Positions 1 through 13,600 of a DNA stretch of 64,000 nucleotides are shown piece by piece. The stretch comes from Pomphorhynchus laevis (Eukaryota > Acanthocephala > Palaeacanthocephala > Echinorhynchida > Pomphorhynchidae), in NCBI GenBank assembly GCA_012934845.2, contig WNNJ02003641.1, positions 310,001 to 374,000 on the forward strand. Direction: 5' to 3'. The notes beneath the pieces were generated by a model. It had not been told where the DNA came from and ran no database searches. It was given only the letters and a program-made list of their open reading frames with translations. Position 1 is the stretch's first letter. Each line of letters starts with the position of its first letter. A program made the position numbers and the translations under genes.

Positions 1-844
1 TATTTATATTTATTTAGAATAAAAATTAATTTTTAATAATAATTATTTGCCGATAATTTATTTAATTTTTGATAAAGACGATAAATAATTTTAAACGATT
101 TAATCCCTAACTGTTTACCTTTTTATTTAATTGAATAAAAATACATTCGGTAAATCTTTTAAAAATTTGGCAAACCAGTACTTCACTATGTGCTCATGGT
201 AAACTTATATATTTTAAGATCTTGTAATTTTTCAAAGATTACGAGATATGAAAATAAGATCTTATTAATAAGATTAGATCCTATTATGATCTTAGAACCA
301 AATATTTTAATTTTTGTATATCAACAAAAATAATTTATTTATTAATTATTTAATTATTTTTATGTTTTTTTGAGAAGAAATTTGTTTATTAGTATAAAAA
401 ATACATCATAAAAAACAATCTAAGTGGATCAAAGTTATTTGCTAAGTTATTAAATTTATCAAAGTTATTAAAGTAAAGCTATCAAATTAAACTTGATGTA
501 AATTATATAAAACCTTATAACAATTATTTATAATTTTAAATTATATATTATTTAATTATTAATTATTTAATTTTAATTTTATATTTTATTGACCAGTTAT
601 TTATGATTATTTATTTTTTAAAATTCATAATTTCAATTAGCTAATCAGATTTATATTTTACACTTATATTTAAGGTGCATGTAGAATAGCTTTTACTGAA
701 ATAAACAAATCCCAGTAAATTTATTGCCTAATTACTTGCATCCATTCAACATAACCATTCGATTTAACCGCACAAACACTTGGTTTTAAAAAGAATATTT
801 CAATAGAAACATAAGTTCTAGTCGTTTCAATCAATAAGGGCGGA

Positions 845-1000
845 ACATTTCAATTAATAAGGGCTGAAACCTTCTAACATAGCAGTTGCTCCTTATTACC
901 TCTAATCCTTATTCTTAGACATCGTCTGCAATTTTTAGTCAATTCATAAAAATTGATTTTTTAAATGAATTTTTATATTTTCTATATTTCCTTAAAATGT
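845..1000 (+). mobile_element. PLE terminal-region fragment
   Basis: Contains GCTGAAACCTTCTAACATAG, then CTCTAATCCTTATTCTTAGA and the AGTCAATTCATAAAAATTGA stretch found after every family hammerhead-like block. The CTGATGA core itself has changed (CTTATTACC). Confidence 0.55.
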
Positions 1001-1104
1001 ATATATATCTTTCACAAAACGCATTCAAATATTTAAATACATAAACAGATCAGCTTTCGATGTATTCTATTTCCGATAATCTCCTTACATTACAAGTTAT
1101 TTGG

Positions 1105-1440
1105 ACGGATTTAACCGCGTTTTATTTCCATAAGTATCAGTGGATATTCGTTGTAGGAGTTGAAATATGAACTTTTTTTCGTCGTCAGTATCAATACTAT
1201 TTTCATTTGTATACTATCTGCTATAATATGTGGTCAACAGATACAAAAGTCAATCGTCATAAAAATTGACTTTTATTTTAAATTTTAATTTCCGAATTTT
1301 AACTTGATATAATTGTAAATTGTTTAAAATCTTATATAATTATTTATTATTTATCTTTATCTTTACTTTTATATCATATAAAATACGTATACTCAGTTAT
1401 CTGATCTGATTTGCTATTTATTATTTAGAATTTAGTTAAT
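1105..1440 (+). repeat. Interspersed repeat copy 1, PLE-end related
   Basis: The run from TTAACCGCG through CGTCGTCAGTATCAATACTA to AGTCAATCGTCATAAAAATTG recurs at 2265-2680 with a few differences. The last part and the TATCTGATCTGATTT end match the PLE termini, but the first about 150 bases do not. This may be a variant or non-autonomous PLE terminus. Confidence 0.6.
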
Positions 1441-1499
1441 TATTGATAATTTTATTGTTTATATAGTAATGACTTAGACTAGCAGACAATTGTATTTCA

Positions 1500-2264
1500 A
1501 CGTTTATTTAAACTTTTTTACGTAAAGACTGTTTAGCACAGAGGTGGCCAACTAATGGCTCTTTATTTTTCGTATCTCCACATCCTTCATGCCTTCGTTC
1601 GGATGTCCTTAATGCTTTACTTCATCCTTTCTGCGCTGTGATCTTGTAGTAGGTGAACCTGATAGTAGGTGAACATCTATCGGCAGCCTGAAAGGTACAC
1701 CAGCCATATTATTTTCTTTCCACTTGATGTATTTTAGTTCGTAGTTGGAATGTGCCAATGTTAATGTCCCTCTGACTATTCACTGATTGATCATTTTGTT
1801 TAAATTTTTATATTTCCTTAATTTGTACTTGAGTGGTCAGTGGTCGCTCCATGGAGTAAATTTTCTCCCAGCAATATCCTGATGAAAATTTTTGCTGTAA
1901 ATATTATTGCTAGTCATTTATTATTCTTAATTCATTTTTTGTCGTTGGTAAGGGCAGTTTCTGTATTGATACCAATTTGCGAGGACATGTTTGTATCTGA
2001 TCTCTCGATAATACTTCACCTATAAATTTCACTTTATCTTGCAAAAGCAGCATTTCTCACGTTTCACTTTACTCCAGATTATTTTAGTCTGTCCAATACT
2101 GCCTGAAAGTTGTTCGTATGTTCTTTCAATGTTCTTATATTTAGGTTATTCTGTTATTTCAATGTTATTTAGTTCTTATATTTACTATTTAACAATTGTA
2201 TTTCAACGTTTATTTCAACTTTTCTACTCAACGACTGCATAGCATAATGTTATAAAAATCTGAC
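1500..2264. other. Unassigned unique sequence
   Basis: Slightly less AT-rich than its surroundings. The open frames here (about 60-67 codons) have no recognisable domain or codon pattern and are not called as genes. Confidence 0.4.
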
Positions 2265-2680
2265 GGATTTTTATTAACGGATTAAACCGCGTTTAATTTC
2301 CATCATAATTAGACAAGTGTCAGTGGATATTCATTGTAGGAGTTGAAATATGAAGTTTATTTCGTCGTCAGTATCAATACTATTCTCATTTGTATACTAT
2401 CTGCTATAATATGTGATCAACAGATACAAAAGTCAATCGTCATAAAAATTGACTTTTATTTTAAATTTCAATTTTTAAATTTTAACTTGATGTAAATATA
2501 AATTGTATAAAATCTTATAATTATTTAATATTTATAATTATTTATTATTTAATTATTTATTCCTAATATAATTGTAAATTGTATAAAATCTTATATAATT
2601 ATTTATTATTTATCTTTATTTTTATATTTTATAAAATACGTCTCAGTTATCTGATCTTATCTGTTTGGTAAATTTTAAAA
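2265..2680 (+). repeat. Interspersed repeat copy 2, PLE-end related
   Basis: The direct repeat partner of 1105-1440, in the same orientation about 1.16 kb downstream. A partial direct duplication (CAATTGTATTTCAACGTTTA) also links 1490-1530 with 2190-2230. Confidence 0.6.
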
Positions 2681-3261
2681 ATCAGAATTAATCAAACTAG
2701 AAAATTATATAAAATTATAGAAAATAATAATGTTAAATCAATATTTAAATATTAAATGATAAATGATTATTAATAATTAATAATTGTTATATAAGATTTT
2801 ATATAATTTATATCAAGTTAAAATTTATAATTGAAAATTAAAATAAAAGTTAATTTTTGTGAATTGACGAATAAATAACAGACAATCTATCAGAATGAGG
2901 AATAAAGAATATTATATAATTAAAATAAGGAATAAATAGAATAAGGAATTTAATATTTAATTAAATTATATTAAATATTAATATTTAATATTTAATTTAT
3001 ATTCAATTATTATTTATATTAATATTTAATATTTAATTTATATTCAATTATTATTTATTTAATAATGCAATAATAAATAATTAAATAATACTAAAAAATT
3101 ACAAATAATAAATGTATTTTATAAAACTTTATATAATTTGTATTAAGTTAATGAATTTAATATCAGAATTCTTAAATAATAAATTCTTAAATAACTGAAT
3201 CAATTACAACAAATTTTTAAAGTGTTTTCGTGAATAGAATTAATTAGTGTTCTCGCCTTTG

Positions 3262-4725
3262 CTAGGAAAACTGAGTCTACATATTTTATATAAATGGCAT
3301 GATTATCTAGTATCTTATTTTATCCATCCATAAAAATTTGCCACTTAAGAGTTTAAATTTATTCTTTATATTATTGTGTAGATTTATATATTTTACTATT
3401 TTCTGCTTGATGTTATTTTTATAGTAACCTAGGTTTAAAATATGTATCTATTAAATTATTTAAATGATTTTGAAGAAAGCCAATATTACATATTGTTGCA
3501 ATTCTTAAAATTTCATTATTTAATGTATTATATTTTATATTATATGGTATGCATGAATGCTCATGCAAAAATATGTTTCTTGTAAATTTAAATATGTCAT
3601 CTTTACGATATAAATTAATAGTAGTTTTAGTTAATGTTAATTTAATGTTCATATCTAGATATACACCTTCTTTATCATTAATATTGGTTTTGTTAAGAAT
3701 AAGGCTTTCTGGATAAATGTGCTCACTAATTGAATAAAAATTATTAGAATTAAATACACATATATCATCAATGTATCGAAACATATATTTCATATATTTA
3801 TATTGTTTAGATTTAGTTTTTACACAGTTATGAACAAATTCATATTCTATAAAGCTTAAAAACAAGTCAGCTATAATTGAGCTACTATTACCACCCATTT
3901 GGAACACCTTTTACTTGTCTAAATATAGATGTCCCTACTTTTAAATAATTTTGATTTATCAAAATATTTAAGGATTCTATTAATTCAATTTTATCCATAT
4001 ATTTATATTTATTTGATGGTTTAATTTTTGTTAGATAGGCGTTATAATTATTATAACATATATATGTATATCTTTTTCCGAATATAAGGTTAATTAATTT
4101 TACTAACGCTTCTTTAATATCTACTAAATCTAGATTTGTATAAAGCGTACTAAAATCGTATGTATTTATATTTTGAAAATTTATTCCTTTTGTCTGTTCT
4201 AAAAATTCTTTTGTAGAATTAATACTGAAATAGTGTTTTATACCAGTATTAATTTCGATTACCTTGCAATATTTTTTAAAATGTGCTTTAATTACTTTAA
4301 GTATTTTATTCATATAGACAGAAAGTGGTTTTAATGTACATTTAAACGCACTACATATGAACCTAGGTTTTATTGGATTTTTATGTAATTTTGGATTCCA
4401 ATATAATATAGGTATAGTTTTATTATCTAATTCAACCTTTATACCCTTTTTATCCATTATAGAACAGTGACTTGTAATAATTGTTTCTAAACTCAACTCA
4501 CTACGTTCATATGTTGGATTTACATTTAAATCATTAGAATTAACCTCTTTCATTAGTATATCATAATAAAGCTTTTTTGCATATGAAGACAAAGTTATTA
4601 TTAGCTTTATCAATAGTTGTTATTATATAGTTATGCTTTAATTAGGAAGTTCTTTATACACATCTTTATTAATTTTATCTTTCCTTTATAATTGTTTGTT
4701 ATTTTCAATTTCTCTCTGTTTTTAT
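3262..4725 (-). mobile_element. Naiad-type PLE copy, 5'-truncated, terminal region mostly missing
   Basis: Reads from about 4725 down to the end motif near 3262. It matches the 30.66-33.46 kb copy from just before the RT start to the stop almost base for base. Most of the terminal region with the hammerhead-like block is absent: the sequence runs from the stop region to the TCTAGTATCTT side and then directly to the end motif. The high identity suggests a recent common source. Confidence 0.85.
3419..4613 (-). pseudogene. PLE reverse transcriptase in two frames
   Basis: Codes the same RT as 31770-33071: LYWNPKLHKNP, YDFSTLYTNL, GVPNGW/GGNSS and FRYIDDICVF are all visible. The frame changes near 3890-3907, at motif B, where this copy has one base more than the best copy; a further small deletion near 3486 removes a residue of CNDIGFL. 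It shares the 6-A run at its upstream edge with the 30.66 kb copy. Confidence 0.8.
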
Positions 4726-7274
4726 ATGTATTTAAATATTTTTAAAATAAAATATATTTTTAAATTCTTTTTTCTTAAATAAGAATCTAAAATGTAAAGC
4801 CAATCTCTCGATATGGTTTATTCAAATTATTTCCAACTTTACAAATAACACATTTTAATTTAGAAATTTATCGTTCAATTTGATTGCTTCTGTAAACACT
4901 GGAGATCTCTATAACATGATCGGCCTTCAAGATGTGTACGTGGCTTTAGCAGTTCTTTTATTTTAGTTTTGTAACCATTTTACATATTTTAAGCTTAACT
5001 GATACCTGATTGCAATATTTATTCGCTTGTTAAAATTGTTAACAATGATTATTTATTATTTTATTAATAATATGATAAATACCTTTATATGATAAACTAA
5101 CAACAATATTTCATCCGGTTTTGAAAATAAAGTTATGTTCCTAATTAAATAGAGATTTTAACGATACTGGATGATAAATCAATTAAACATTTTATAAAAT
5201 AATGAATTACCTGCTAATTTTATTATTCAGGAAATTTGATTACTTTAAGTCTTATTAATTTTAATACTAAATTTATGAATATTTTGTAAATATTAATTAT
5301 ATAAATATTAATTTTATATATTTTCGAATTACTGCATTTGTTTCTTGTTATATATTATTTATTTTTACATTACACATCATAATGCATAATTTACAATTAT
5401 ACTTTAATTTTGTGGTCATTAGTTATCATTTAAATAATATTTGAATAATAAAATCAATTTTATAATAAAAAGCAAAATTAAATAACTGCATCTATATATT
5501 TTGTACTGGGTAAACATATTGTATTGAGTAAATACGACATAATGTTAATAATAAAAGCATAATGTTACGAGAAAATGTATATCATATTATAAATTACAAA
5601 TTTATTACATCTTTAGAAATTTTTTGATAGATAATTAAATTGGATAATCACTCAAATATAATATCCATTTGTTATCATTTCAGCTTAGTAATATATTCAG
5701 TTATTCAGTTTATTGCAAGTATGTAGAGATACAACATGTTGTGTCGATTTTCTTTTCAAACAAATATGACCTTTGATAGCATTTAACAAGAAAAAAGCCA
5801 GTGACACGAAAAATATCAGAAGATATAAAATACTTTTAAAATCATCTCAGACGAAAATAATCGTTCAATTCTTTCGTGTTTTGCGCTATTTGTTATTTTA
5901 AAGCTTGTATTTTATTTTCAAGTTTATTACTTTAATTTTTATCATTCTAGCATATATCAGCTAACAATGTCTTGTATTACTCAATGATTTGAACATTAAT
6001 TTCAAAATCTTTTTAAAACTGCAATACTTGAAGATATTATTGTATATTATCGTTTAAGATAAATAATTGAAAACATTTATTTGATTTTTGAATTATCTGT
6101 AATAGACGATTATTGGGCAATCCAATTACCGACATACCGTCCGACTTTTTGAAAGTCTCATCCAAGTTAAAATCAATGTGAGTAAATTGACTTTGTGAAT
6201 TGTATTTATGGAAAATGTGTGAATATATTATTCTATTGACTGTCACGAATATATTAGTATCGTTTAATATTGATAGATTAAATAAAGACTCAATTATTCG
6301 CGATTTATATTATAAGACATTTAAAATAAACGATTTTAAATTGTGAATGATCAATTTTACTGTGTTTTATTAAAAACAAGATTCAAATGTAATTTATTGC
6401 AAGGTATTCTCTATAACATCTTGATTGTGTATATAATTCAAATTGTAATACTATTAAAACACTATACAAAACACTGAAAATAGATCAAGCTTTTTATTTC
6501 CAGAACGTATATGTTACTATTTTAACTAACTTGACATTTAATAAATAATTAAAACTAGATTTAATTAACAAATTATGATTTTTCCAGGTATGAACTAAAA
6601 GCTGACTAACTAAAACAATCAAAGAGCTTTCATTTGAAGTAAATATTCAAATTTCAAATGAAAAAAATAAGTTTTGTTGAATTTTATCTAAATTTCATAA
6701 ATTACTAAACAAAATAGCATTTAGATATCAAATAAAAATTAAATAGTTCAAAAAATTATAGAAGCTGATATTTGAAATGATTTTTAAATAAATATTTTTA
6801 TATTTTATCAATTAACCTACACAATTCACATTTTTGTGTTTGATTAAATTACACATTTCTCTTGTCTTCATACAATCTTAGTCACCAATGACGAGTCTTC
6901 AAATATTTGATTTAAAACTAAATTATGAATTTACTTTTTGTAAAGAAAGCCGATTTGTAATTCTACCGAAATTACAAGTCGTCTGTTCGGATATTTGTAC
7001 TTAGACTGTTAGTGCCTGTTAAATATCGACAAGACCATTTTTACTGGATATCAAAGAAATTAATGCAACAGTTGCCTGCTGTTAATAAAAAGATTAATAA
7101 CTAAATTATTCTTAATTTAATTTTGCTACTGTCTATGTATGCGCCAGATTTCCGTTAAGTCCCCAATAATTTGTTGCAATACACATCCATGTTTATTAGT
7201 TAAATTTTTGATAATTAAAAATTAAAAATTAATTAATATTTGAAATAGTTGATAATGATTTATTATTGATAAAG
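4726..7274. other. AT-rich stretch without a recognised gene
   Basis: A patch at about 4800-4980 read on the minus strand is less AT-rich and could be an old element edge, but no family was identified. The rest shows only short frames and A/T runs. Confidence 0.4.
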
Positions 7275-7452
7275 AATTATTGAAGCTTGATCAAAGAAAT
7301 GATAAAATGTTTATTTGATCTTTCGCTATTCTCTGTTAGCATCTTCAGAAGATTACAACTTTAGAAATTTGTAATTTTCTGAGGATGCTGACAGAGAATA
7401 GCGAAATATCAAATAAAATTTTCCTCTTCTCTTTGATCTAGCTCTAATAATT
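7275..7452. mobile_element. Fold-back MITE, family 1, copy 1
   Basis: Long imperfect palindrome. AATTATTGAAGCTTGATCAA at the left mirrors TTGATCTAGCTCTAATAATT at the right, and the arms continue through TTTCGCTATTCTCTGTTAGC / GCTGACAGAGAATAGCGAAA around a short AT centre. It has no coding capacity. Relatives lie at 22.98, 29.54 and 33.47 kb. Confidence 0.75.
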
Positions 7453-7585
7453 TTTAATTAATAAATAATAATTTTAAATATTGATAACAAATAAATAATA
7501 TTAAATAATGTATTAATAATCATTTATTATTAATGTTATTGATTTAAATTAATACCGAGGTGTTATCTTATTAATGTTATATTAG

Positions 7586-7651
7586 TGCAATGACTTTAAA
7601 ACATCGTCAATGCTTTGATGTAATCCGGATTTCTAATGAGAGCGAAGAAAT
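7586..7651 (+). CDS. LRR gene exon, first recognised
   Basis: Follows a tatattag acceptor and precedes a gtaagt donor; 66 bases, phase 2. The translation begins AMTLKHRQCFDVIRIS and has no stop. The LRR match is weak, so it may be a degenerate or N-terminal repeat. A diverged copy of its 3' end plus intron lies at about 8.05-8.33 kb. Confidence 0.5.
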
Positions 7652-10600
7652 GTAAGTTTGCTCGTGTATTTTAGAAATTAAAGTTACAAAATAAAAGCTG
7701 TCTCTAATATGACTAATTTAATATTCTCACAAATTCTTTATAATTAATTAAAAAATTAATAATGTTGAATATACAAATAGAGTGTAAACCTGAAATTCGA
7801 ATTGTAGCTATAAAAACAAATGAAATTACTATTAATTACAATTTGTAAAAAATGAAATGAGGAATTAATTACACTTTCGTTTTTTTTGTTGTTTACACGT
7901 CGAGCTGATAAATATCATTATTCTAAAGATTTTAGATTTGTTTGTAACATACTATTTTTATTGATAATCTTTAAATAACCGAATATTATTTAAATAAATA
8001 TTATTTATCTGAATATTGTTGAATAGTTGAATATTATTTGTTCGCTTTTTATCTACTTAACACAAGCCGAATTTCTAATCAGATTAAAGAAGTGTAAGTT
8101 TTGTTGATCGTGCATTTTTGAAATTTAATTCATTAGATAAAAGCTGTCTTTTATTTGATTAAAAGTATATCCTAAACAAAATTCTTTTAAAATTCGTTTA
8201 AAATATATAAATTGAATTTAAACCTTAAATTCGAATTGTAGGTATAAAAGCAATTTAAAAACACAAAATTAGAATTAATTACTTCGTCGTCTTATTGTTT
8301 GTATGACAACTGATGAATATATTAATTGTTAAAATTCTAGTTTTTTTTTGCAAAATAATATCCTTTTTAGTATTATTTCAAATACTCTTTTTGCTGTTTA
8401 TCTAATTATTGATTTCTTAACTTCAATTATGTTTGAAATTTCATACAAAATATTTTACAGCCTAAATCCAGCAGTAAATTTGAGATAATTTAAATTAAAT
8501 TAAAATTACAAAATAATTTAAATTAAATTATTTAAATTAAATAATTTGAATAATTTAGGCAAAGCAAAATAATTAAATCCACTAACCGTACTATTTGTAC
8601 TTATTTGAAATTCATCTTGGAGAAGATGAAATTCATTTATTCCGAATAATTTCGACAACTTAGTTACATTTTACATTTTTTACAATTTGGATACTAGTCA
8701 ATAATGAAGGTATTCATTGATACTTCTGATCTGTTAGCATAAAACAATTAAATTAGTGAATTGCTATCTTGTTTATTTTTGATGATTTGAATGCATGTAA
8801 TAATATTATGTAATAATAATTTTTTTAATAATAATATTATAATATTTATATTATAATATTATAATAATATTATAAATATTGACATATTGTCACTGAGTTT
8901 GCCGTATTTTTACTAACTTCTTTGAAACAAAGTTTAAAACAAACATCTTTGATATCAATTTAAACTTAAATTCAATTGAATGTTGAAAATTTGAAGGAAA
9001 ACGTTTAAAGTTAAAAATTTTATTATAAAATAAAAAGTCAGTTAAAGTAAACAAATTTTATTACTGAGTAAGTAATGTATTAATGATAATTCGCAAATTT
9101 GTTGACTAAAATGTAAATATTTTATTAATAAAAACTCTGAGAATTAAATTTTAGAACGTTTTCTGGTTGCCAAATGAACTTCAAAGACTTCCTTGGCTTG
9201 GATAATTTGAAGTACATGTAAGTTTTATGAAATCTTAAAATAATGCCAGTTCTACCTTTTACATCTATTAATTTCATCAATGATAGTTTATAGGCATATT
9301 TTAATATATATTTTAATTGTATTTGATTGCATCTGTGAGCTGAAATTTTTCCGATTGTGGCACGATATTATCCTCACAGGTATTGATCTTATTTTTGATA
9401 CAGCAGGACGCTACAAATCAGTCTAGGTGGGTCTCATCAGCTGCTGGCCCAGACCTACATTTCACGTTTCGACCCTTATTATCTGCTTTCTCCGTTGACT
9501 GATGCTGATTGGATTTGAACTCAGGACGTCTGTATCACGATTCAACGCAACTTCCACTAGGCTGGCTGCTCCAGTGGTGTAGATATACATTTATGTATAT
9601 TACTTTTGGTAGGGGATCGTATTCTAACGATCTATTAGAAACCTACCCGATGTGTGTGATCCGCTAGCCGGATCACCCGTTTTTCATGCTGCCACTTGCA
9701 ATGAATGTTTTTAATTGTATTTGATTGCATCTGTGAGCTGAAATTTTTCCGATTGTGGCACGATATTATCCTCACAGGTATTGATCTTATTTTTGATACA
9801 GCAGGACGCTACTAATCAGTCTGGGTGGGTCTCATCAGCTGCTGGTCCAGACCTACATTTCACGTTTCGACCCTTATTATCTGCTTTCTCCGTTGACTGA
9901 TGCTGATCGGATTTGAACTCAGGACGTCGGTATCGTGATTCAACGCAACATCCACTAAGCTGGCTACTCCAGTGGTGTAGATATACATTTATGTATATTA
10001 CTTTTGGTAGGGGATCGTATTCTAACGATCTATTAGAAACCTACCCGATGTGTGTGATCCGCACACATCAATACCTGTGAGGATATTGTGATCAATACCT
10101 GTGAGGATAATATCGAGCCACAATCGGAAAAATATATTTTAATATTGTAATTTTTCAATACTCATAATATCATTGAATAAATGTGTAAGCATGACATAAT
10201 CCATAAATGTAAAATTCTTTATTTATTCTTATATTGTTCTAAAGTCATCAAGGATTACTACATATTTGGTCACATCTACTTAGATAGTTAGATGAGCATT
10301 AAAACATTAGCAGACAATAATATTATGCAGATCTTTCATTTTAATTAAGCAGATGACTTTTTATGACTAGACTTTACGATTCTGGCTATACTTGAATTCA
10401 TATATTTTTAATTTCGCATTTATTAATTAATGTAAACAAATTACTTGATAATTTTATTGACAATATCTGTTGGCTACTTAGGTCTATTAACTGTAAAAAA
10501 TGCTAGTTCGCTAAAAGTACAAGGTTTTCTTTAAAATCAATGACAGCATGAACCAATTTTGAACGAATCAAGTTTTTATTGATTTCAAACTCTTAAATAG

Positions 10601-13600
10601 TTTAACTTACTTTTTTAAAAGAATAATATTTTTTAGGCAAGAAAATCTTTATTTTAATTCTTTATTGCAGTTGTTATTTATTTTTGCTTTATAATCAGAG
10701 AGCTGGAATCAACAGTGTTGTCGGACTTGGAGTTGCTTGATGGAAATACGGAAGCTTCAACCATGTGAGATGCATTATATCTTGTTAACCTTGCATGTAA
10801 TTTTTGTATCTTGTCTTGCTAAATTTGTTAATCTCGCCTAACACATTTATCAATTTTTAAATTGATCTTTAATCACCCTCATTCAAAGTGTCAAACTGTA
10901 ATAAACAATATTTATAATCGTTTTATTTTTACATGAAATATTCAAAAACATAATATATTTGTTTTATATAAAAATATTTGTAAAAATTTATTTCTTTGCT
11001 TTCATATTACTAGATTGTGGTCGAGTAGGTTTACAATGCACAATTCATTATACATAATTGCTTTTAAGTTATTATCGTAATGATTTAATTTTTTGCTAAT
11101 GAATATTTTTAGATATCACTCTAGAATATTGTTAAGTTAATTGATATCAAAAATAATTAGTTAACAGACAACAATCGGCATTTTTATTGTTTATAATTTA
11201 GAATGTCTCTTTTTTCTAAAATATTGTTTGTTTTTCTTTTGTTTCAAGATCGATACTGAATTCAAATATTACTTCGATGGATTTTCTTTATCGTGTTAAA
11301 GCTCCTTATTTAATTCATCTGTAAATAAACATATTATCTATATTTCTTTATTATATTATTAATTTGTAGTTCACTTTCTGGCAACATTATCGAAGAATTG
11401 AATTTCGCTATATTTAAATCTATTCCCAATGTTCAGTATTTGTAAGTACAAATTAATTAAATACTTGTTTAGAGATTAGTAACGACTATAAAGACTAGTA
11501 AAGTATCTAATCTGTTTGAACTGGATTGTAAACAGTTTTCTTAGAATATAGCTTGTAAATTTTTATATAATTTAATATTTTACAATATTAACTTGAAGTA
11601 TAAAACATTAACTTTGCCAATTTTCATAGATAATATCCGCCTAGACGCATTTAAATTAATAAATCATGGAATGGTGTAGTAAGCAAGGAATTACGGGTGG
11701 AAATATTTAGGCATGTATTAGCGACTACAAAATCTTTATAGGATTTAGCATCCATATCATATGTAGTTTAGAAAACAATTCTACGCTTTTCGGTCCTGAT
11801 CATTAAAAATCTTCCAGTCGATACGAATATAAAACAATGAAAATAATTTGTTTTCAAAATAATTTAAAAAAATATTCAAATTTTAAGGGAAGCACCCAGA
11901 TCTTTAAAAGCAATACCACCAAGCTGGAGTACAATGTAAAGAGTATTTATTTTTGAATGTTGTCGTAAAACGGCGGGTATTTTAATAAATTGCACAAATA
12001 AATATATTAATTGACTTGCTGGATTTATGACACAAACGATCTGCACCAAATGCCGCAGTTACACATACATTGGATCAGGGCGAAGAAGAGTGTTTTCGAT
12101 ACGTGAGATGCACAGGTCAGCCTCGCAATGTAGGCAAGGTAAAATGAGGATAATGAGTCAGCTGATGACATACATAGCATCGAATGTGGTGATATATATG
12201 TACGCTTACTCTTTGTTTTGTATGTTCTAAAAAAGCCTTATTCGGCTTTTTATGTAGGTATAGTAAAGCCGTTTTATATCGGTATAGGTAAAAGCCTTTA
12301 AATATAGGTATAGTGTTATTATCTGATTTAACCTTTATATGCTTTTTATCCATTATAGAACAGTGACTTGTAATAATTGTTTCTAAACTTAAATCACTAC
12401 GTTCATATTTTGGATTTACATTTAAATCATTAGAATTAACCTCTTTCACTAGTATATCATAATAAAGCTTTTTGCATATGAAGACAAAGTTATTATTAGC
12501 TTTATCAATAGTTGTTATTATATAGTTATGCTTTAATTAGGAAGTTCTTTATACACATCTTTATTAAATTTAGATAATTATATATTTATTTCATTCATAA
12601 CAAAATATATTTTAAAATATTTTTTGAAATATCTTTTAATGCTAATAAATAAATCTCAAACAGAGAATTTAAACCGTATATCTTATAAAAATAAAATTTT
12701 CCACAAACATTTTGAATTTGGCATCTATTCTGTAAATATAAATAAGTTTTAGAATTTAATTGCATTATATGCTCTGAATTGTTTTAAAATATAAATTAAA
12801 TGCTTCGCCAACTATGTATTCAAGTGATTTGTATTTGTGCAGAAACCTGTCATTCAACCGGATAGTGACGATAACCAAAGCACAACTACCCAACACATAT
12901 AACTTAAAATCTTTGTAAGTTTGAATTTTATAAGTTATATTTATTCACAATTTTTCGCTTATTTAATGCACAAATGTTTTAATTTTTCTAGATTTATTTC
13001 GAATATAAAATTGATATTTGCATATGAAATAATATTTAATATAATACATTAAATAATAAAATCTTATATATCGCCCATTTATGTAATGATATTCGTCACC
13101 TTAAAAATCATCAAAATAATTTAATAATGGCATATCAACAACAATAATTTCTTGATAAGAAAAAAATAATAATAAAATTTTTTCAAACGTCTCCCATTCC
13201 TGATCAATGCTCTTCACCTCTTCTGGCCACCGAGAAAAGTCCTCCGGGATGTAGGTTAAAAACGTTCTTTGGCAGAAACATCTGCCAGACGCTCCCAGCA
13301 CGCCCTCACACAACGTTTGGCTTAACCAGGTTTATCTAGCATCCGATCCGGCCATCGAAGTTTACTAACTACAAGGTAGTGATCGGTTGGCAGCTCAGCT
13401 CCTCTCTTCACACGAGTGTCCGGAACATAACGTCGCAGATCAGGTGAAACGATTACAAAATCGATCATTGATCTTTGACCGAGAGAATTTTGATGTCATG
13501 TGCATCTATGGATCTGCTAATGTTCAAACATGGTGTTGGTTATGTACAAATTGTTACGAGAACAAAAGTGTAATAATTTAACACCACTCGCATTTAGATC

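Noticed and set aside
4800-4985. Possible N-terminal PLE or zinc-finger piece upstream of the 3.3-4.7 kb PLE
   Set aside because: Minus-strand reading gives a C-x-x-C pair but is interrupted by stops and matches none of the other PLE copies.
6037-6246. 69-codon open frame on the minus strand
   Set aside because: AT-rich, no recognisable domain, no splice-site context and no homologous frame elsewhere in the window.
9500-9580. Possible genuine tRNA gene in the SINE head
   Set aside because: A and B boxes are present, but the acceptor and anticodon arms do not pair properly and the sequence is repeated within SINE units.
12027-12230. 67-codon + strand frame next to a PLE scrap
   Set aside because: No known motif. 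The neighbouring minus-strand PLE fragment explains only the right-hand flank, and the cysteine spacing is not that of a zinc finger.
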